Source of the DNA: Acidobacteriaceae bacterium
GTDB lineage: Bacteria; Acidobacteriota; Terriglobia; Terriglobales; Acidobacteriaceae
Length of the DNA: 64,000 bases
Direction: 5' to 3'
Assembly (NCBI GenBank): GCA_003151335.1
Contig: PLXE01000092.1
Location: 1-64,000, forward strand
Both the position numbers and the translations under genes were made by a program. The notes beneath the pieces were generated by a model, which worked only from the letters and a program-made list of their open reading frames with translations, was not told the DNA's origin and searched no databases. The stretch's first letter is position 1. The number at the start of each line of letters is the position of its first letter. Below, in pieces: positions 1 to 8,916 of this stretch.

Positions 1-138
1 GACAACAACCTATTGAAACATCACAGCTAAAGCCGAATTCAAACGCGACTCTCAAATGCACCGCTGAAGCAGAAACGGCGGTCCCAAAGCTCTCGGCTTG
101 CGCGGGGTCCCATGGCGGCGAGTAAACTGTAATTTGCC

Positions 139-606
139 ATGACCTTGTTCGAAGCCCAACCCTATGATCCGGCGCGTGCCCGCAAGAAGCGTCTGGTGGT
201 CCTCGCCATCATTGGCGGCGTCATCGTCATCGGCCTCCTGTGGTGGATGTTCCGCTTCTGGCCGCAAGAACATGCCGTAAACCAGTTCTTCGATGCGCTG
301 CAGCAGCAGAACTATGACCAAGCCTACGGCGTGTGGATGCACGATGCGGATTGGAAACAGCATCCTGACAGGTATTCGCGTTATCCCTACGACGACTTTA
401 TTAAGGATTGGGGACCGAGTGGCGAATGGGGCATCATCAAGAGCCATCACATTGACGGCGCAGCGGTGCCGACGGGCCACAGTGGTTCCCCGTTTGCTAC
501 CGCCAGTGGAGTGGTGGTTGTGGTCACGGTCAACGACCGGGTCAGCGACAAAGCGCACATCTGGGTGCAGAATGACGACAAGACGCTGGGGTTCTCGCCG
601 TACTAG
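139..606 (+). CDS. Small membrane-anchored hypothetical protein
   Basis: A 155-residue protein. It starts with a short cytoplasmic tail carrying a positive cluster (ARARKKR, about residues 13-19). One strong hydrophobic helix follows at about 20-40. The remaining 115 residues are probably outside the membrane and rich in aromatic and charged residues (repeated Tyr-Asp, His and Trp). The fold after the helix recalls small NTF2-like or DUF4878-like domains, but I see no diagnostic motif and assign no function. It is convergent with fabD, 24 bases away. The 138 bases before it hold no complete gene. Confidence 0.7.
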   Translation: MTLFEAQPYDPARARKKRLVVLAIIGGVIVIGLLWWMFRFWPQEHAVNQFFDALQQQNYDQAYGVWMHDADWKQHPDRYSRYPYDDFIKDWGPSGEWGIIKSHHIDGAAVPTGHSGSPFATASGVVVVVTVNDRVSDKAHIWVQNDDKTLGFSPY

Positions 607-630
607 CCGAGAGTGACGAGCATTCCGCGC

Positions 631-1596
631 CTAATCCGGTTTGGGCGACGCCGTGCTGAGGTGGTTCACCGTCTTCTGCAGCGAGGCTTCGTCTTCCACG
701 TTGACGCAGGTGCGCGAGCGGTCAATCTGGCGCAGCAGTCCGCAGAGCACCTTGCCGGGGCCAACCTCTACAAAGGTGTGCGCTCCCAGCGCCGCCAACT
801 CGCGCATCGACTTGTGCCACTGCACCGTCCCGGTTACCTGGCGTATCAGCGCATCGCGCGCCTGCTCGCCGGTCGTGATTAGACTGGCATCCACATTGCA
901 CATCAGGGGAATTGCGGGCGTGTGAAGCGTCAATGCGCGCAAGTCCTCCGCCAGCCTGTCCTGCGCGGGCTTCATCAGCGCACAGTGAAAGGGAGCGCTC
1001 ACCGGAAGCAGGATGGCGCGCTTAGCTCCGCGGTGCTTGGCCAACTCGGTCGCGCGCCCGACCGCCGCTTTGTTGCCGGATATTACCGTCTGGTCGGGTG
1101 AGTTCAGGTTGGCCGCCTGGCAGATCTCTGCCTGCGCCGCCTCTTCGCATACCTGTTGCACCTCCTCGCACGACAGCGCGAGGATGGCAGCCATCGCGCC
1201 CACACCAACCGGTACCGCTTCCTGCATATACTTTCCGCGATTGCGCACGGTGCGCACCGCATCCGCAAACGATAGGGTGCCGGCAGCCACGTGCGCCGAA
1301 TACTCCCCCAGGCTGTGTCCGGCGACGTAGGAAGGGATGATCGCTTTCGACTGAAGCACGCGCCACGCCGCAACCGACACCGTCAGAATCGCGGGCTGCG
1401 TGATTTCCGTCAGCTTAAGTTTGTCTTCGGGACCGTCGAAGCAGAGTTGCGAAAGTTTGTAGCCGAGCGCATCGTCGGCTTCGTCGAAAGTTTCCTTCGC
1501 CACCGGATACAGAGCGGCCAGTTCCTTGCCCATGCCAACCGCCTGCGAACCTTGTCCGGGAAAGAGAAAGGCGATGGGAGAAGAGTGTGAACTCAT
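631..1596 (-). CDS. fabD: Malonyl-CoA:ACP transacylase
   Basis: Transfers malonyl from CoA to acyl carrier protein, supplying the extender unit for type II fatty-acid synthesis in the cytosol. The 321 residues match the family length of about 310. GQGSQ is at 14-18. The nucleophile elbow GHSLGE at 93-98 contains catalytic Ser95. Arg120 fits the carboxylate-binding Arg, and His204 (in APFH) is the second catalytic residue. A GQG-containing N-terminus and a VEVGPGKVL segment near 275 complete the fold. It is the last gene of a same-strand block yceD-rpmF-plsX-fabD, with 63 bases separating it from plsX, so its expression probably depends on the promoter before yceD. Confidence 0.95.
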   Translation of the reverse strand: MSSHSSPIAFLFPGQGSQAVGMGKELAALYPVAKETFDEADDALGYKLSQLCFDGPEDKLKLTEITQPAILTVSVAAWRVLQSKAIIPSYVAGHSLGEYSAHVAAGTLSFADAVRTVRNRGKYMQEAVPVGVGAMAAILALSCEEVQQVCEEAAQAEICQAANLNSPDQTVISGNKAAVGRATELAKHRGAKRAILLPVSAPFHCALMKPAQDRLAEDLRALTLHTPAIPLMCNVDASLITTGEQARDALIRQVTGTVQWHKSMRELAALGAHTFVEVGPGKVLCGLLRQIDRSRTCVNVEDEASLQKTVNHLSTASPKPD

Positions 1597-1659
1597 CGTG
1601 CCTCGCTGAATCGTGCGGTCAATTGGAGTTGGCAGAACCTGTCGCGGGCAAGCACAGTA

Positions 1660-2742
1660 TTACACCAGGCTGCTGCCGAGCGGGCCGGCTGTGGCTGCGT
1701 CGCTGACGTGATTGTTCAGGTTCTTGCTGGCCGCGGCGATGCGCTCCTGAATCACGTCATTGAGTTGGCTGTTGGCAAACTCCATGGCCACACGCACCGC
1801 GTTCTTGATGGCGTTCGAGTTCGACGATCCGTGACTGACGATGCACACACCCTTCAGTCCCAACAGCGGCGCGCCGCCATACTCGGAATAGTCGAGACGC
1901 TTCTTGAAATCGGCAAAGGCCTTGCGCGACAGCAAGAAGCCGACCTGGCTGCTGATGGTAGCTTGCAAGGACTGCTTCAAGAGGAAGCGGACGGTCTCGA
2001 CCATGCCCTCGGAGATCTTCAGCGCCACATTGCCCACAAAGCCGTCGCACACCAGCACGTCGGCCTTTCCGTTGTAGAGATCGCGCCCCTCAACATTGCC
2101 TACGAAATTCAAGGGCAGCTCTCGAATCAACTTGTAGGCTTCGCGGGTAAGTTCGTTGCCCTTGCTCTCTTCCTCGCCGATGGAAAGCAAACCTACACGC
2201 GGATGCTCGGCGCTGGGGAACTTCCCGCCGAAAATGCTGCGGAAGTAAATATCGCCCATGATGGCGAACTGCTGCAGGTTTTGCGGCTTGGAATCGACAT
2301 TGGCGCCCACGTCGATGAGGATGGTGGCAGTGCCTTGCGCGGTGGGAAACACTGCGGCGAGTGCGGGACGGTCCACCCCGGGGATCGCGCCCAAAACCAT
2401 TTTGGCGGTGGCCATGGCCGCGCCGGTGTTGCCGGCTGTAACGAAACCAGCGGCCTTGCCGTCGCGCACCAGGCGCAGGCCGACGCGCAGGGACGAATCA
2501 CGCTTGCTGCGCATCGCCTGCGCCGCCTTCTCTTGCATGCCGATGACTTCGCGCGCATTGACGATGCGAATGGAGAGCCTGCGCCAGAATGGGTGCAGGT
2601 CGAGCTCGCCGCGGATCACGTCCTCTTTTCCCACCAGCAGGACTTCCACGTCATAGTGACGGGCGGCAAGAATGGCGCCTTCCACTTCGGGTTTGGGCGC
2701 GCGGTCCGAGCCCATGGCGTCAACAGCAATAGTGGTTGGCAT
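1660..2742 (-). CDS. plsX: Phosphate acyltransferase PlsX
   Basis: Makes acyl-phosphate from acyl-ACP, the first step of the PlsX/PlsY route to phosphatidic acid. It is a peripheral membrane enzyme. The 360 residues are slightly longer than the usual 330-350 because of a C-terminal Ala/Ser/Gly tail after about residue 335. The N-terminal signature usually reads DAMGGD; here it is DAMGSD (8-13). GNTGAAMA near 104-111 and a DIGANVDS-like segment (DVGANVDS) near 143 are intact. It lies between rpmF and fabD on the same strand, the conserved bacterial order that couples ribosomal protein L32 to lipid synthesis. Confidence 0.95.
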   Translation of the reverse strand: MPTTIAVDAMGSDRAPKPEVEGAILAARHYDVEVLLVGKEDVIRGELDLHPFWRRLSIRIVNAREVIGMQEKAAQAMRSKRDSSLRVGLRLVRDGKAAGFVTAGNTGAAMATAKMVLGAIPGVDRPALAAVFPTAQGTATILIDVGANVDSKPQNLQQFAIMGDIYFRSIFGGKFPSAEHPRVGLLSIGEEESKGNELTREAYKLIRELPLNFVGNVEGRDLYNGKADVLVCDGFVGNVALKISEGMVETVRFLLKQSLQATISSQVGFLLSRKAFADFKKRLDYSEYGGAPLLGLKGVCIVSHGSSNSNAIKNAVRVAMEFANSQLNDVIQERIAAASKNLNNHVSDAATAGPLGSSLV

Positions 2743-2868
2743 GTCTGCCTGTCAGTTGCAAACCTTCGTAACCGTCAAACCGAGGACGCAGTCCAGCTTC
2801 CAATTGCGCGTGCGCTGCTGTAGCTTACCGCCCAAGTTTGGCCGGAAAAGGATACCACCGCAACCGCG

Positions 2869-3057
2869 CTAGCTGGTGCTCTCTGCGACCTCGATGACCT
2901 CGCGCCCCTTATAGTAACCGCACTTTGGGCAAGTGCGATGCGGCAATTTGCGCTCGTGGCAGTTGGGGCACTCGGACAACGATTGCGCCGTCAGATGATC
3001 GTGGGAGCGGCGTTTGGATGTGCGCGCCTGGGAATGACGTCGTTTCGGATTAGGCAT
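2869..3057 (-). CDS. rpmF: 50S ribosomal protein L32
   Basis: A 62-residue large-subunit ribosomal protein. The N-terminus MPNPKRRHS is the typical L32 start. A zinc ribbon is formed by Cys30, Cys33, Cys43 and Cys46 (CPNC and CPKC), so this is the zinc-bound form. It follows yceD by 48 bases and precedes plsX by 126 bases on the same strand. The yceD-rpmF pairing is one of the most conserved bacterial neighbourhoods. Confidence 0.97.
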   Translation of the reverse strand: MPNPKRRHSQARTSKRRSHDHLTAQSLSECPNCHERKLPHRTCPKCGYYKGREVIEVAESTS

Positions 3058-3105
3058 TCAAGACCTCGTAAAAGGACCGCCCGGCCGTGCCGCGCGATCG
3101 GAACT

Positions 3106-3657
3106 TTAAGTTTGCAGCTTCTTCTTGATTTCGCTCAGCGCTTCCCACCGAGGGTCGCTAAGATATTGCTCACAATGGCATTGCTCGACGTTCAGATTGC
3201 TGCCGCAATGCGGGCATAATCCCCTGCAATCCTCGCGGCACAGGGCCCTGACCGGCGTGGCCAGCAGCACCTGCTCGCGCAGCGCATCTTCCAGCAAAAG
3301 ACCTTCGCCTTGATAATACCCGATCTCGGTCTCCGCCTCGGTGATCGCCACCTCATCGGCACGGCGATCCACCCCTAACGGACGGTAGATCAGGTCGAAG
3401 GCCCAGTTCACGTCCTCGCCGACAGGCTCCAGGCATCGCGCACAACTGAATTCCAGGTGCGCCTCCACCTTGCCCACCAGTCGAATGTCTTCCACGTTCT
3501 GGTGATGCCCGCGATGCTCCACAATCAGCTCGGCACGGCCTGTGCTGTGCAAGAGGCCAATCTGCCGGAAGTCAGGACCAAATTCGATGGCGCCGGGCTG
3601 ATAGTTTTCGTTGAACTCCAAATTACGGAGTTTCAGTTCCCGGACCCGAATCAGCAT
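3106..3657 (-). CDS. DUF177/YceD family protein
   Basis: A 183-residue member of the YceD (DUF177) family, encoded next to rpmF in most bacteria and linked in several of them to 23S rRNA accumulation. The core CARCLEP motif, here SCARCLEPVGED near 91-102, is present. A Cys-rich C-terminal segment (CREDCRGLCPHCG) is followed by a CHCEQ motif, which suggests metal binding. The protein ends in a Lys-rich tail. It is the first gene of the rpmF-plsX-fabD block and has a good sigma-70 type promoter about 130 bases upstream. Confidence 0.9.
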   Translation of the reverse strand: MLIRVRELKLRNLEFNENYQPGAIEFGPDFRQIGLLHSTGRAELIVEHRGHHQNVEDIRLVGKVEAHLEFSCARCLEPVGEDVNWAFDLIYRPLGVDRRADEVAITEAETEIGYYQGEGLLLEDALREQVLLATPVRALCREDCRGLCPHCGSNLNVEQCHCEQYLSDPRWEALSEIKKKLQT

Positions 3658-3788
3658 GGCAGCACCCGCCTAAGAAAACGCCCAAAATAGCCCTTCGCTC
3701 CGGCCGGAACCGGGTCTGGCAGGCCAAGCTCCTGACGGGAAACGCTGGCAGGTACAGACGGGCGGGAACGTTCTTAAGGCAAACATCA

Positions 3789-3817
3789 AGGATAAATTTA
3801 TGAGAGAGCAGTGTCAA
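3789..3817 (-). promoter_or_regulatory. Promoter of yceD-rpmF-plsX-fabD
   Basis: On the minus strand TTGACA (3817-3812, perfect -35) is followed after 17 bases by TATCCT (3794-3789, 4 of 6 match to TATAAT). The start would lie near 3782, giving a leader of about 125 bases before yceD. Exact spacing plus a perfect -35 make this one of the better promoter candidates here. Confidence 0.6.
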
Positions 3818-3908
3818 GGCGAGTTGGATGGGTACAACACCTTAGGCTCTTATTGGAGCGTTTTGAGCAACGCGCAGCGAGAGCGACTGGCGTAAGTGAT
3901 TGAAGAAA

Positions 3909-3985
3909 TGGTAGGCACGAGGGGACTCGAACCCCTGACCTCTACCGTGTCAAGGTAGCGCTCTAACCAACTGAGCTACGCGCCT
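3909..3985 (-). tRNA. tRNA-Val (anticodon GAC)
   Basis: A 77-base tRNA on the minus strand with CCA encoded (3911-3909). The acceptor arms AGGCGCG and CGTGCCT pair with one G-T. The anticodon stem CTACC/GGTAG encloses TTGACAC, giving anticodon GAC, which reads GUC valine codons. The T arm is AGGGG-TTCGAGT-CCCCT. It stands alone, downstream of its own promoter. Confidence 0.96.
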
Positions 3986-4004
3986 ACGCGGTGGGACGGA
4001 CTTT

Positions 4005-4033
4005 ATTCTAGCGGGCGGGCGCTAGGTGGGCAA
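4005..4033 (-). promoter_or_regulatory. Promoter of tRNA-Val
   Basis: On the minus strand TTGCCC (4033-4028) and TAGAAT (4010-4005) are separated by 17 bases. The -10 box ends 19 bases before the mature tRNA 5' end, so the transcript would have a short leader of about a dozen bases, as is normal for a tRNA gene. Confidence 0.6.
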
Positions 4034-4144
4034 GTTCGCAATTGCTACGGTCCGCGTCTTGGGATGAACAAGCGCCTTGAGACGAAGGAACTTGTCCACT
4101 GTTCGAAACCGCGGGCCCTGAAGCTGACCTCAATCCCGGGTTGG

Positions 4145-4654
4145 TCATCTTCGTCGCCGCCAGAAGTGTCGATCGCGGAAGTCTCGACGCCAGTAGTTTC
4201 GTGGCTTATCGGTGTCCCACGAGAAGGCCCCCTTGTGCACCGTGATCTGGGGTTTGCCATCGTCGCCCTCCAAAATAATGCTAACTATGTCGAAACGGCA
4301 CGGCGGAGGCCGGTTGCCTGGGATGCGACGAACATATCTGCGAGCGACCGATAAGATGTGCCGCCGCTTGCTCCGATCGACTGCGGTCACTGGTGGCGCT
4401 AATCCCACGTTCGTTCGGGTCTTGACCTCAATGAAGCAGAGGATGCCATCGTCCCATCCAATCAGATCAATCTCACCCCGGTCATACGGCACACGAAAGT
4501 TTGCAGCAACGATCGTGTAACCCAGGCTGCGCAAGTGCAGGTATGCCTCAAGTTCGCCGCGCTTGCCGGTCAGCAGATGTTTGGGCTTGCGCGCCGGTAA
4601 GAGACGACTAGCGAATTCCAGACTGCGCATGACGAACTTGGTCAGCCACAACAT
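4145..4654 (-). CDS. yraN: YraN/UPF0102 family nuclease-fold protein
   Basis: A 169-residue protein of the YraN family, which has a Holliday-junction-resolvase-like endonuclease fold. Its role is unproven and it is often found near ribosomal and rnhB genes. Fold residues are present: Glu34 in KRGELEA, then the RGEID pair Glu61 and Asp63, then IEVKTR with Glu76 and Lys78, giving an E-D-ExK site. Both ends run past the usual 120 residues: about 25 extra at the N-terminus and about 40 basic, Arg/Asp-rich residues at the C-terminus, ending DRHFWRRRR. A start at the internal Met9 would give a more typical length. Confidence 0.85.
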   Translation of the reverse strand: MLWLTKFVMRSLEFASRLLPARKPKHLLTGKRGELEAYLHLRSLGYTIVAANFRVPYDRGEIDLIGWDDGILCFIEVKTRTNVGLAPPVTAVDRSKRRHILSVARRYVRRIPGNRPPPCRFDIVSIILEGDDGKPQITVHKGAFSWDTDKPRNYWRRDFRDRHFWRRRR

Positions 4655-4964
4655 GAGGCGAGTGCGCCTCCGATAAGCCTGACTCTACTGGTTTCCGGTC
4701 TCTGCCGTTGTGATGCGCATCACCGAAAGTCGTGCTGGGGAGAGAAGAGCACACTACCGCGCTTTGGGAAATTCCGTTACCCGGTTGCCAGCCGGAGACA
4801 AAGCCGTCAGAATCGAGGAGGCGCCGGGCTAAGCTTGGTCCGTATGCCGGTTTGCGAGAGTCGCCCGGCAGCCATGCCAAGATTTAGAGATAGGTTCGGA
4901 GACCCGCAGGAAAGGTGCACGTGGAACATTTGGCAGTAGCAGACTTCGTTTTTGGAGTAGCCGC
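4655..4964. other. Intergenic region between divergent yraN and pgsA
   Basis: About 310 bases with no coding sequence I can support. Short open frames exist but have no family features, no ribosome site and poor composition. It should hold the divergent promoters of yraN and pgsA, but I see no convincing -35/-10 pair. A purine-rich stretch near 4905-4912 (gcaggaaagg) is too far from pgsA to be its ribosome site. Confidence 0.5.
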
Positions 4965-5534
4965 GTGAAGAGTCAATTCTGGACTGCGCCCAACCAGATC
5001 ACACTGCTGCGCCTGATCTTCATTCCGTTTGTCATCATTACGGTGTTCGATGAGCAATGGCTTTGGGCGCTCGGCCTTCTGGTCGCGGCAGCACTCAGTG
5101 ACGCCCTCGACGGACTGCTGGCGCGTGTCTTGCAGCAGCAAACCATGCTGGGACAATATCTGGATCCGATCGCCGACAAGCTGTTGCTGAGTTCGCTGTT
5201 TCTGGTGCTTTCGTTTGTCAAGAAAATCCCGTGGAAGTACACCATCCTGGTGTTCAGCCGCGACCTGTGCATCGTCGCCACCGCGGTGGTTTTATATGCC
5301 GCGGTCGGGTTCCGCGACTTCCGGCCCAGCATTTATGGCAAGCTGAACACGGGTTCCCAGATCGCCGCAGTTTTCTTCGTTGTTTTGGCACAGGTGCTGC
5401 GCGTGCCTTGGGTGCTGTACCTGCAAACGCTCTTTCTCTACGCCACCTTTACATTCGCGACCATTTCGGGCGTCCACTATGTCTTGATTACGGGACGGCG
5501 CTTGCGCAAACAGGACCAAAAGCCGGCCGTCTAG
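4965..5534 (+). CDS. pgsA: CDP-diacylglycerol-glycerol-3-phosphate phosphatidyltransferase
   Basis: Forms phosphatidylglycerol phosphate from CDP-diacylglycerol and glycerol-3-phosphate in the inner membrane. The 189 residues are the family size. The complete CDP-alcohol phosphotransferase signature is visible: Asp46, Asp49, Gly50, Ala53, Arg54, Gly63, Asp67, Asp71. It lies between membrane helices near 13-30 and 32-46, with further helices after 75. The N-terminal NQITLLR motif is typical of PgsA rather than of Pss or cardiolipin synthase. The initiation codon is GTG. An EamA transporter follows 45 bases later and may be co-transcribed. Confidence 0.9.
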   Translation: MKSQFWTAPNQITLLRLIFIPFVIITVFDEQWLWALGLLVAAALSDALDGLLARVLQQQTMLGQYLDPIADKLLLSSLFLVLSFVKKIPWKYTILVFSRDLCIVATAVVLYAAVGFRDFRPSIYGKLNTGSQIAAVFFVVLAQVLRVPWVLYLQTLFLYATFTFATISGVHYVLITGRRLRKQDQKPAV

Positions 5535-5579
5535 CCCGACGCCAGAGCGCGGCAAGCTGACCTGGGCTGCGGCCATCTC

Positions 5580-6539
5580 ATGACCACGGATCGCCATCAC
5601 CGTCTTCAAGTGATCGTCGCCTTTGCCTTGGTGTACGTGTTCTGGGGCTCGACCTATCTGGCCATCGGAATTGCCGACGACGAGCACCTTCCACCCGCCG
5701 TGATGTGTGCTCTGCGATTTCTGATCGCCGGGCCGCTGATGCTGGCCGCTTGTGCCGCCTTGGGCCGCAGCATTCGTATCAGCTTGAACGAGGCGATACG
5801 GCTGGCGACGATCGGGTGCTTGCTACTGGTCGCCGCCAATGGCGGTCTGGCCTGGGCAGAACAATGGGTGCCTACGGGACTTGCAGCACTGATCGTAGCG
5901 GTTACGCCGATCTGGTTTATGGTGCTGGAAACCTTCGTCTTCCGGGGAGACCGGCTTTCGCGCCGCGGTTTGATCGGGCTGGCGCTAGGCATCGCGGGCA
6001 TTGCGATCCTCTTCTGGCCGAAGTTTGCGGACCGCACTACGCTTGGCACGATGCAACTGGTGGGTTCGTTCACACTCTTGCTCTCTTCCATGAGTTGGGC
6101 CATCGGCTCGGTGCTGTCGCGCAAGTGGCAAATGAAAGTTGACCCACTCACCGCAACCGGATGGGAAATGTCGTTTGCCGCGATCGGCAATACCGTGGTC
6201 GCATTGGCGACGGGCCAGCAGCATCGCATTGTGCTGACTTCCCGCGCACTGATGGCGGTGCTCTACCTGGTGGTTTTCGGGTCGTGGGTCGGTTACACCG
6301 CGTACATCTGGTTGCTGAAGCACGTATCCACGCACAAGGTGGCGACGTACGCCTATGTGAATCCCATCGTCGCGGTTTTCCTGGGATGGCTGGTGCTGCA
6401 CGAGCGCTTCGATGGATACATATTTGCCGGAAGCGTCGTGATCATCGCCGCCGTGGCATTGGTCACCACGGCAAAAGTTCACCGCCGCGAACCGGGCGAG
6501 CAAGCGGTGGGATTGCCCGAACTGGAGTCGGAAGTGTAG
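5580..6539 (+). CDS. EamA/DMT family transporter (YedA-like)
   Basis: A 319-residue inner-membrane protein with ten predicted helices arranged as two EamA repeats, about residues 10-145 and 160-295. The start FALVYVFWGSTYLAI and the ALRFLIAGPLML segment are typical of the YedA/RhaT branch of drug/metabolite exporters. Substrates in this group include amino acids and metabolites, but nothing here fixes one. It sits 45 bases after pgsA on the same strand and ends 10 bases from the convergent cysS. Confidence 0.85.
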   Translation: MTTDRHHRLQVIVAFALVYVFWGSTYLAIGIADDEHLPPAVMCALRFLIAGPLMLAACAALGRSIRISLNEAIRLATIGCLLLVAANGGLAWAEQWVPTGLAALIVAVTPIWFMVLETFVFRGDRLSRRGLIGLALGIAGIAILFWPKFADRTTLGTMQLVGSFTLLLSSMSWAIGSVLSRKWQMKVDPLTATGWEMSFAAIGNTVVALATGQQHRIVLTSRALMAVLYLVVFGSWVGYTAYIWLLKHVSTHKVATYAYVNPIVAVFLGWLVLHERFDGYIFAGSVVIIAAVALVTTAKVHRREPGEQAVGLPELESEV

Positions 6540-6549
6540 GGGCTAACGC

Positions 6550-8037
6550 TTATTTCCTCCTCCACCGCACCCCGTCTTTGGTGTTTTCCAGAATGATGCC
6601 GTTTTCTGCCAACTGCGCTCGGATAGCGTCTGAACGAGCGAAATCGCGGGTCTTGCGCGCTTGCGAGTGCTCGGCAACGAGTTGCTCAACATCGGCGTCG
6701 GAAAGCGCCGCAGCTTTGGCAAGCTCGGCCGTTTGCGGGCTGATCTTGTTCTCCAGGCCTTCTGTCTTTGCCCACTCGACCGTTGCGCGCACTTTGGCGG
6801 CATCGTCGTCCTTCAGCACAGCGAAGATCTCTTCGAATTCTTCCAGCACCCTGAGCAGTTGAGGTACGTTGGCTTTCCGGACTTCCCCGGCATCGGCGGC
6901 AGCGTTTACGTCCCTCACCATGTCAAAAACGGCGCCCAAGGCGCGCGCCGTGTTCAAGTCATCGTCCAGCCCGGCGCGCATTTCCGCCGAAGTCCTCTCC
7001 GCGATTTCGGCGATGATCACATTGCCGCCGTCGGCGAACTGCGAAGTCTGCAGCCGCAGCTTGAAGTTGCGCAGACGCTCAACCGAATTGGCCGCCTGGG
7101 TCAGCCCGTCGAAGGTGAAGTTGAGCTGTTTACGGTAGGGGACCGACATCAGCAGAAAGCGGATGGACGACGGCTTGTGTCCCATCAGGATCAAGTCGCG
7201 GACGGTGAAGAAATTGCCCGCGCTCTTGGCCATCTTTTCGCCTTCCACCAGCAGAAAGCGCGCATGAACCCAAACGTGCACGAATGGCTTTCCGGTCAGC
7301 GCCTCCGATTGCGCGATTTCGTTCTCATGGTGCGGAAAGATGAGGTCTTCGCCCCCGGCATGAATGTCGAAGCTCTCGCCGAGGTACTTCATCGACATTT
7401 GCGAGCATTCGATATGCCAACCCGGGCGGCCGGGGCCGATCTCGGTCTCCCATTGCGCCTCGCCCGGTTTCGGCGCCTTCCACAGCGCGAAGTCGCGGGC
7501 ATTGTCCTTGTCGTATTCGTCCACGTCCACCCGTGCGCCGTCGTTCATCCCGGCGAAATCCTTCTTCGACAGCTTCCCGTACTCGGGAAATTTTGCGATG
7601 CGGAAGTAGTACGAGCCGTCATCCGTGCGGTAGGCATACCCCTTTTCCACAAGTCCGGCGATGAAGTGCGCCATCTCCTGAATGTGGTCGGTGGCGTTCA
7701 CCAGGAATTCGGGATGCTGGATGTTCAGCGCGTCGGCATCTTCCAGAAACGCCTGCTTGTACTTTTTGGTGTAGTCCTGGACGCTGACGCCCAGAGCGGC
7801 GGCGTTACGGATGATCTTGTCGTCCACGTCGGTGATGTTCATCACGTGCTTCAGCTTGTAGCCGCTCTGCTTCAGAAATCGCCGCAGCGTGTCCACCACG
7901 ATGAAAGTGCGGAAATTGCCGATGTGGCCGTAGTCGTAAACCGTAGGGCCGCAGGCGTACATGCGGACCAGATCGTCTTCCAGCGGATGGAACTCCTCGA
8001 CTTTTCCAGACAGCGTGTTAAAAAGCTGAAGCGGCAT
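6550..8037 (-). CDS. cysS: Cysteinyl-tRNA synthetase
   Basis: Charges tRNA-Cys with cysteine. At 495 residues it is slightly longer than the usual 460. The class I motifs are present: HIGN at 38-41 and KMAKS at 268-272 (the KMSKS loop). The zinc that selects cysteine is bound by Cys29, Cys211, His236 and Glu240 (in FPHHENE). An insertion of about 15 residues near 160-178 (FAGMNDGARVDVDEYDKD) and a DALR-like helical C-terminus ending in basic residues are visible. The gene stands alone, convergent with the EamA gene. Confidence 0.96.
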   Translation of the reverse strand: MPLQLFNTLSGKVEEFHPLEDDLVRMYACGPTVYDYGHIGNFRTFIVVDTLRRFLKQSGYKLKHVMNITDVDDKIIRNAAALGVSVQDYTKKYKQAFLEDADALNIQHPEFLVNATDHIQEMAHFIAGLVEKGYAYRTDDGSYYFRIAKFPEYGKLSKKDFAGMNDGARVDVDEYDKDNARDFALWKAPKPGEAQWETEIGPGRPGWHIECSQMSMKYLGESFDIHAGGEDLIFPHHENEIAQSEALTGKPFVHVWVHARFLLVEGEKMAKSAGNFFTVRDLILMGHKPSSIRFLLMSVPYRKQLNFTFDGLTQAANSVERLRNFKLRLQTSQFADGGNVIIAEIAERTSAEMRAGLDDDLNTARALGAVFDMVRDVNAAADAGEVRKANVPQLLRVLEEFEEIFAVLKDDDAAKVRATVEWAKTEGLENKISPQTAELAKAAALSDADVEQLVAEHSQARKTRDFARSDAIRAQLAENGIILENTKDGVRWRRK

Positions 8038-8094
8038 GGACCTTCCCTGTGCAGGTGGAGAATCTTTGATTGTAGGGGGCTGCGAGAAAGGGGG

Positions 8095-8691
8095 TCAAGA
8101 ATGCGGAGTGGGTTGGAAGGTTCGGAAGGTCGCGAGAAGGCGGCGCTCGATCTCCTTGGTCTCGGGCGTCGGTGTCTTGTCGTCACGGCATGGCCCGTCG
8201 AAATCGATGGTAAGAGTCTTCCCGCGGAGGTTGAAGAAGTATTGATCGGGATAGCAGACGCCACCACCGCCCGGACCATAATAGTAAAACGTGTAGCGAT
8301 CGATCTTGATCGGTTCGGGCGGCGATTCACTACCAGTCGGCGCCCCCTCGATGAAACTCTGTAGATCGAACCGCGTGGTTTCAAGCCACACCCAAATTGA
8401 AGCGTCCTCGAATTTCTTGTGCTGCAGGCGTAGCAGCCGGCCTTCTCGAACGGTCTTGCGCAGGGTTTGCGAATAGACAGGGTCATTCTTGTATTCCTCG
8501 AGCCACGACTTGGCGCTCGGAGTGTAGACCGGCGGATGAGAAAAACAGAAACTGTGAATCCGATCGATGTAGACGATCCATCCCTTAGGAGCGCTCTCCA
8601 CCGGGCAGGGAGCGTGCGTTGTTTCTTGCGCCATCGCGGCAACGACAGCGAAGCACATGAACCCGGCAATTCGGACCAAACTGTTGCTCAC
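8095..8691 (-). CDS. Secreted hypothetical protein
   Basis: A 198-residue protein with a signal peptide (about residues 1-21, ending AMAQ) followed by a polar mature domain. Cysteines in the mature part (Cys29, Cys49 and two later) could form disulfides. A glycine-proline patch with neighbouring tyrosines (YYYGPGGGG) sits near 145. I recognise no family. Codon use and GC match the neighbours. It is upstream of cysS on the same strand, 57 bases away, and could share a transcript with it. Confidence 0.7.
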   Translation of the reverse strand: MSNSLVRIAGFMCFAVVAAMAQETTHAPCPVESAPKGWIVYIDRIHSFCFSHPPVYTPSAKSWLEEYKNDPVYSQTLRKTVREGRLLRLQHKKFEDASIWVWLETTRFDLQSFIEGAPTGSESPPEPIKIDRYTFYYYGPGGGGVCYPDQYFFNLRGKTLTIDFDGPCRDDKTPTPETKEIERRLLATFRTFQPTPHS

Positions 8692-8916
8692 GAATCCCTC
8701 ACGCGACAGGCGGTGGGCCCTCTACAGAATAGACCTTACCACGCCGCCGTCGGCGCGCAGGGCGGCTCCGTTGGTTGCCGAGGAAAGCGGACTAGTCCAT
8801 GCTGCGGCGAAGGTCAACCAGCACTCGTCCCCGAAAGAAATTATCGGCGATAATGAAAGCAAGGTGGGCGAAGGAAGAAGCTGGAAGTAACGGCCCGCGA
8901 ACTTAAGGAGTATCAA

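Noticed and set aside
1708-2823. 371-codon open frame on the plus strand
   Set aside because: Antisense to plsX; shadow composition.
6661-8364. 567-codon open frame on the plus strand
   Set aside because: Antisense to cysS, which has every synthetase motif.
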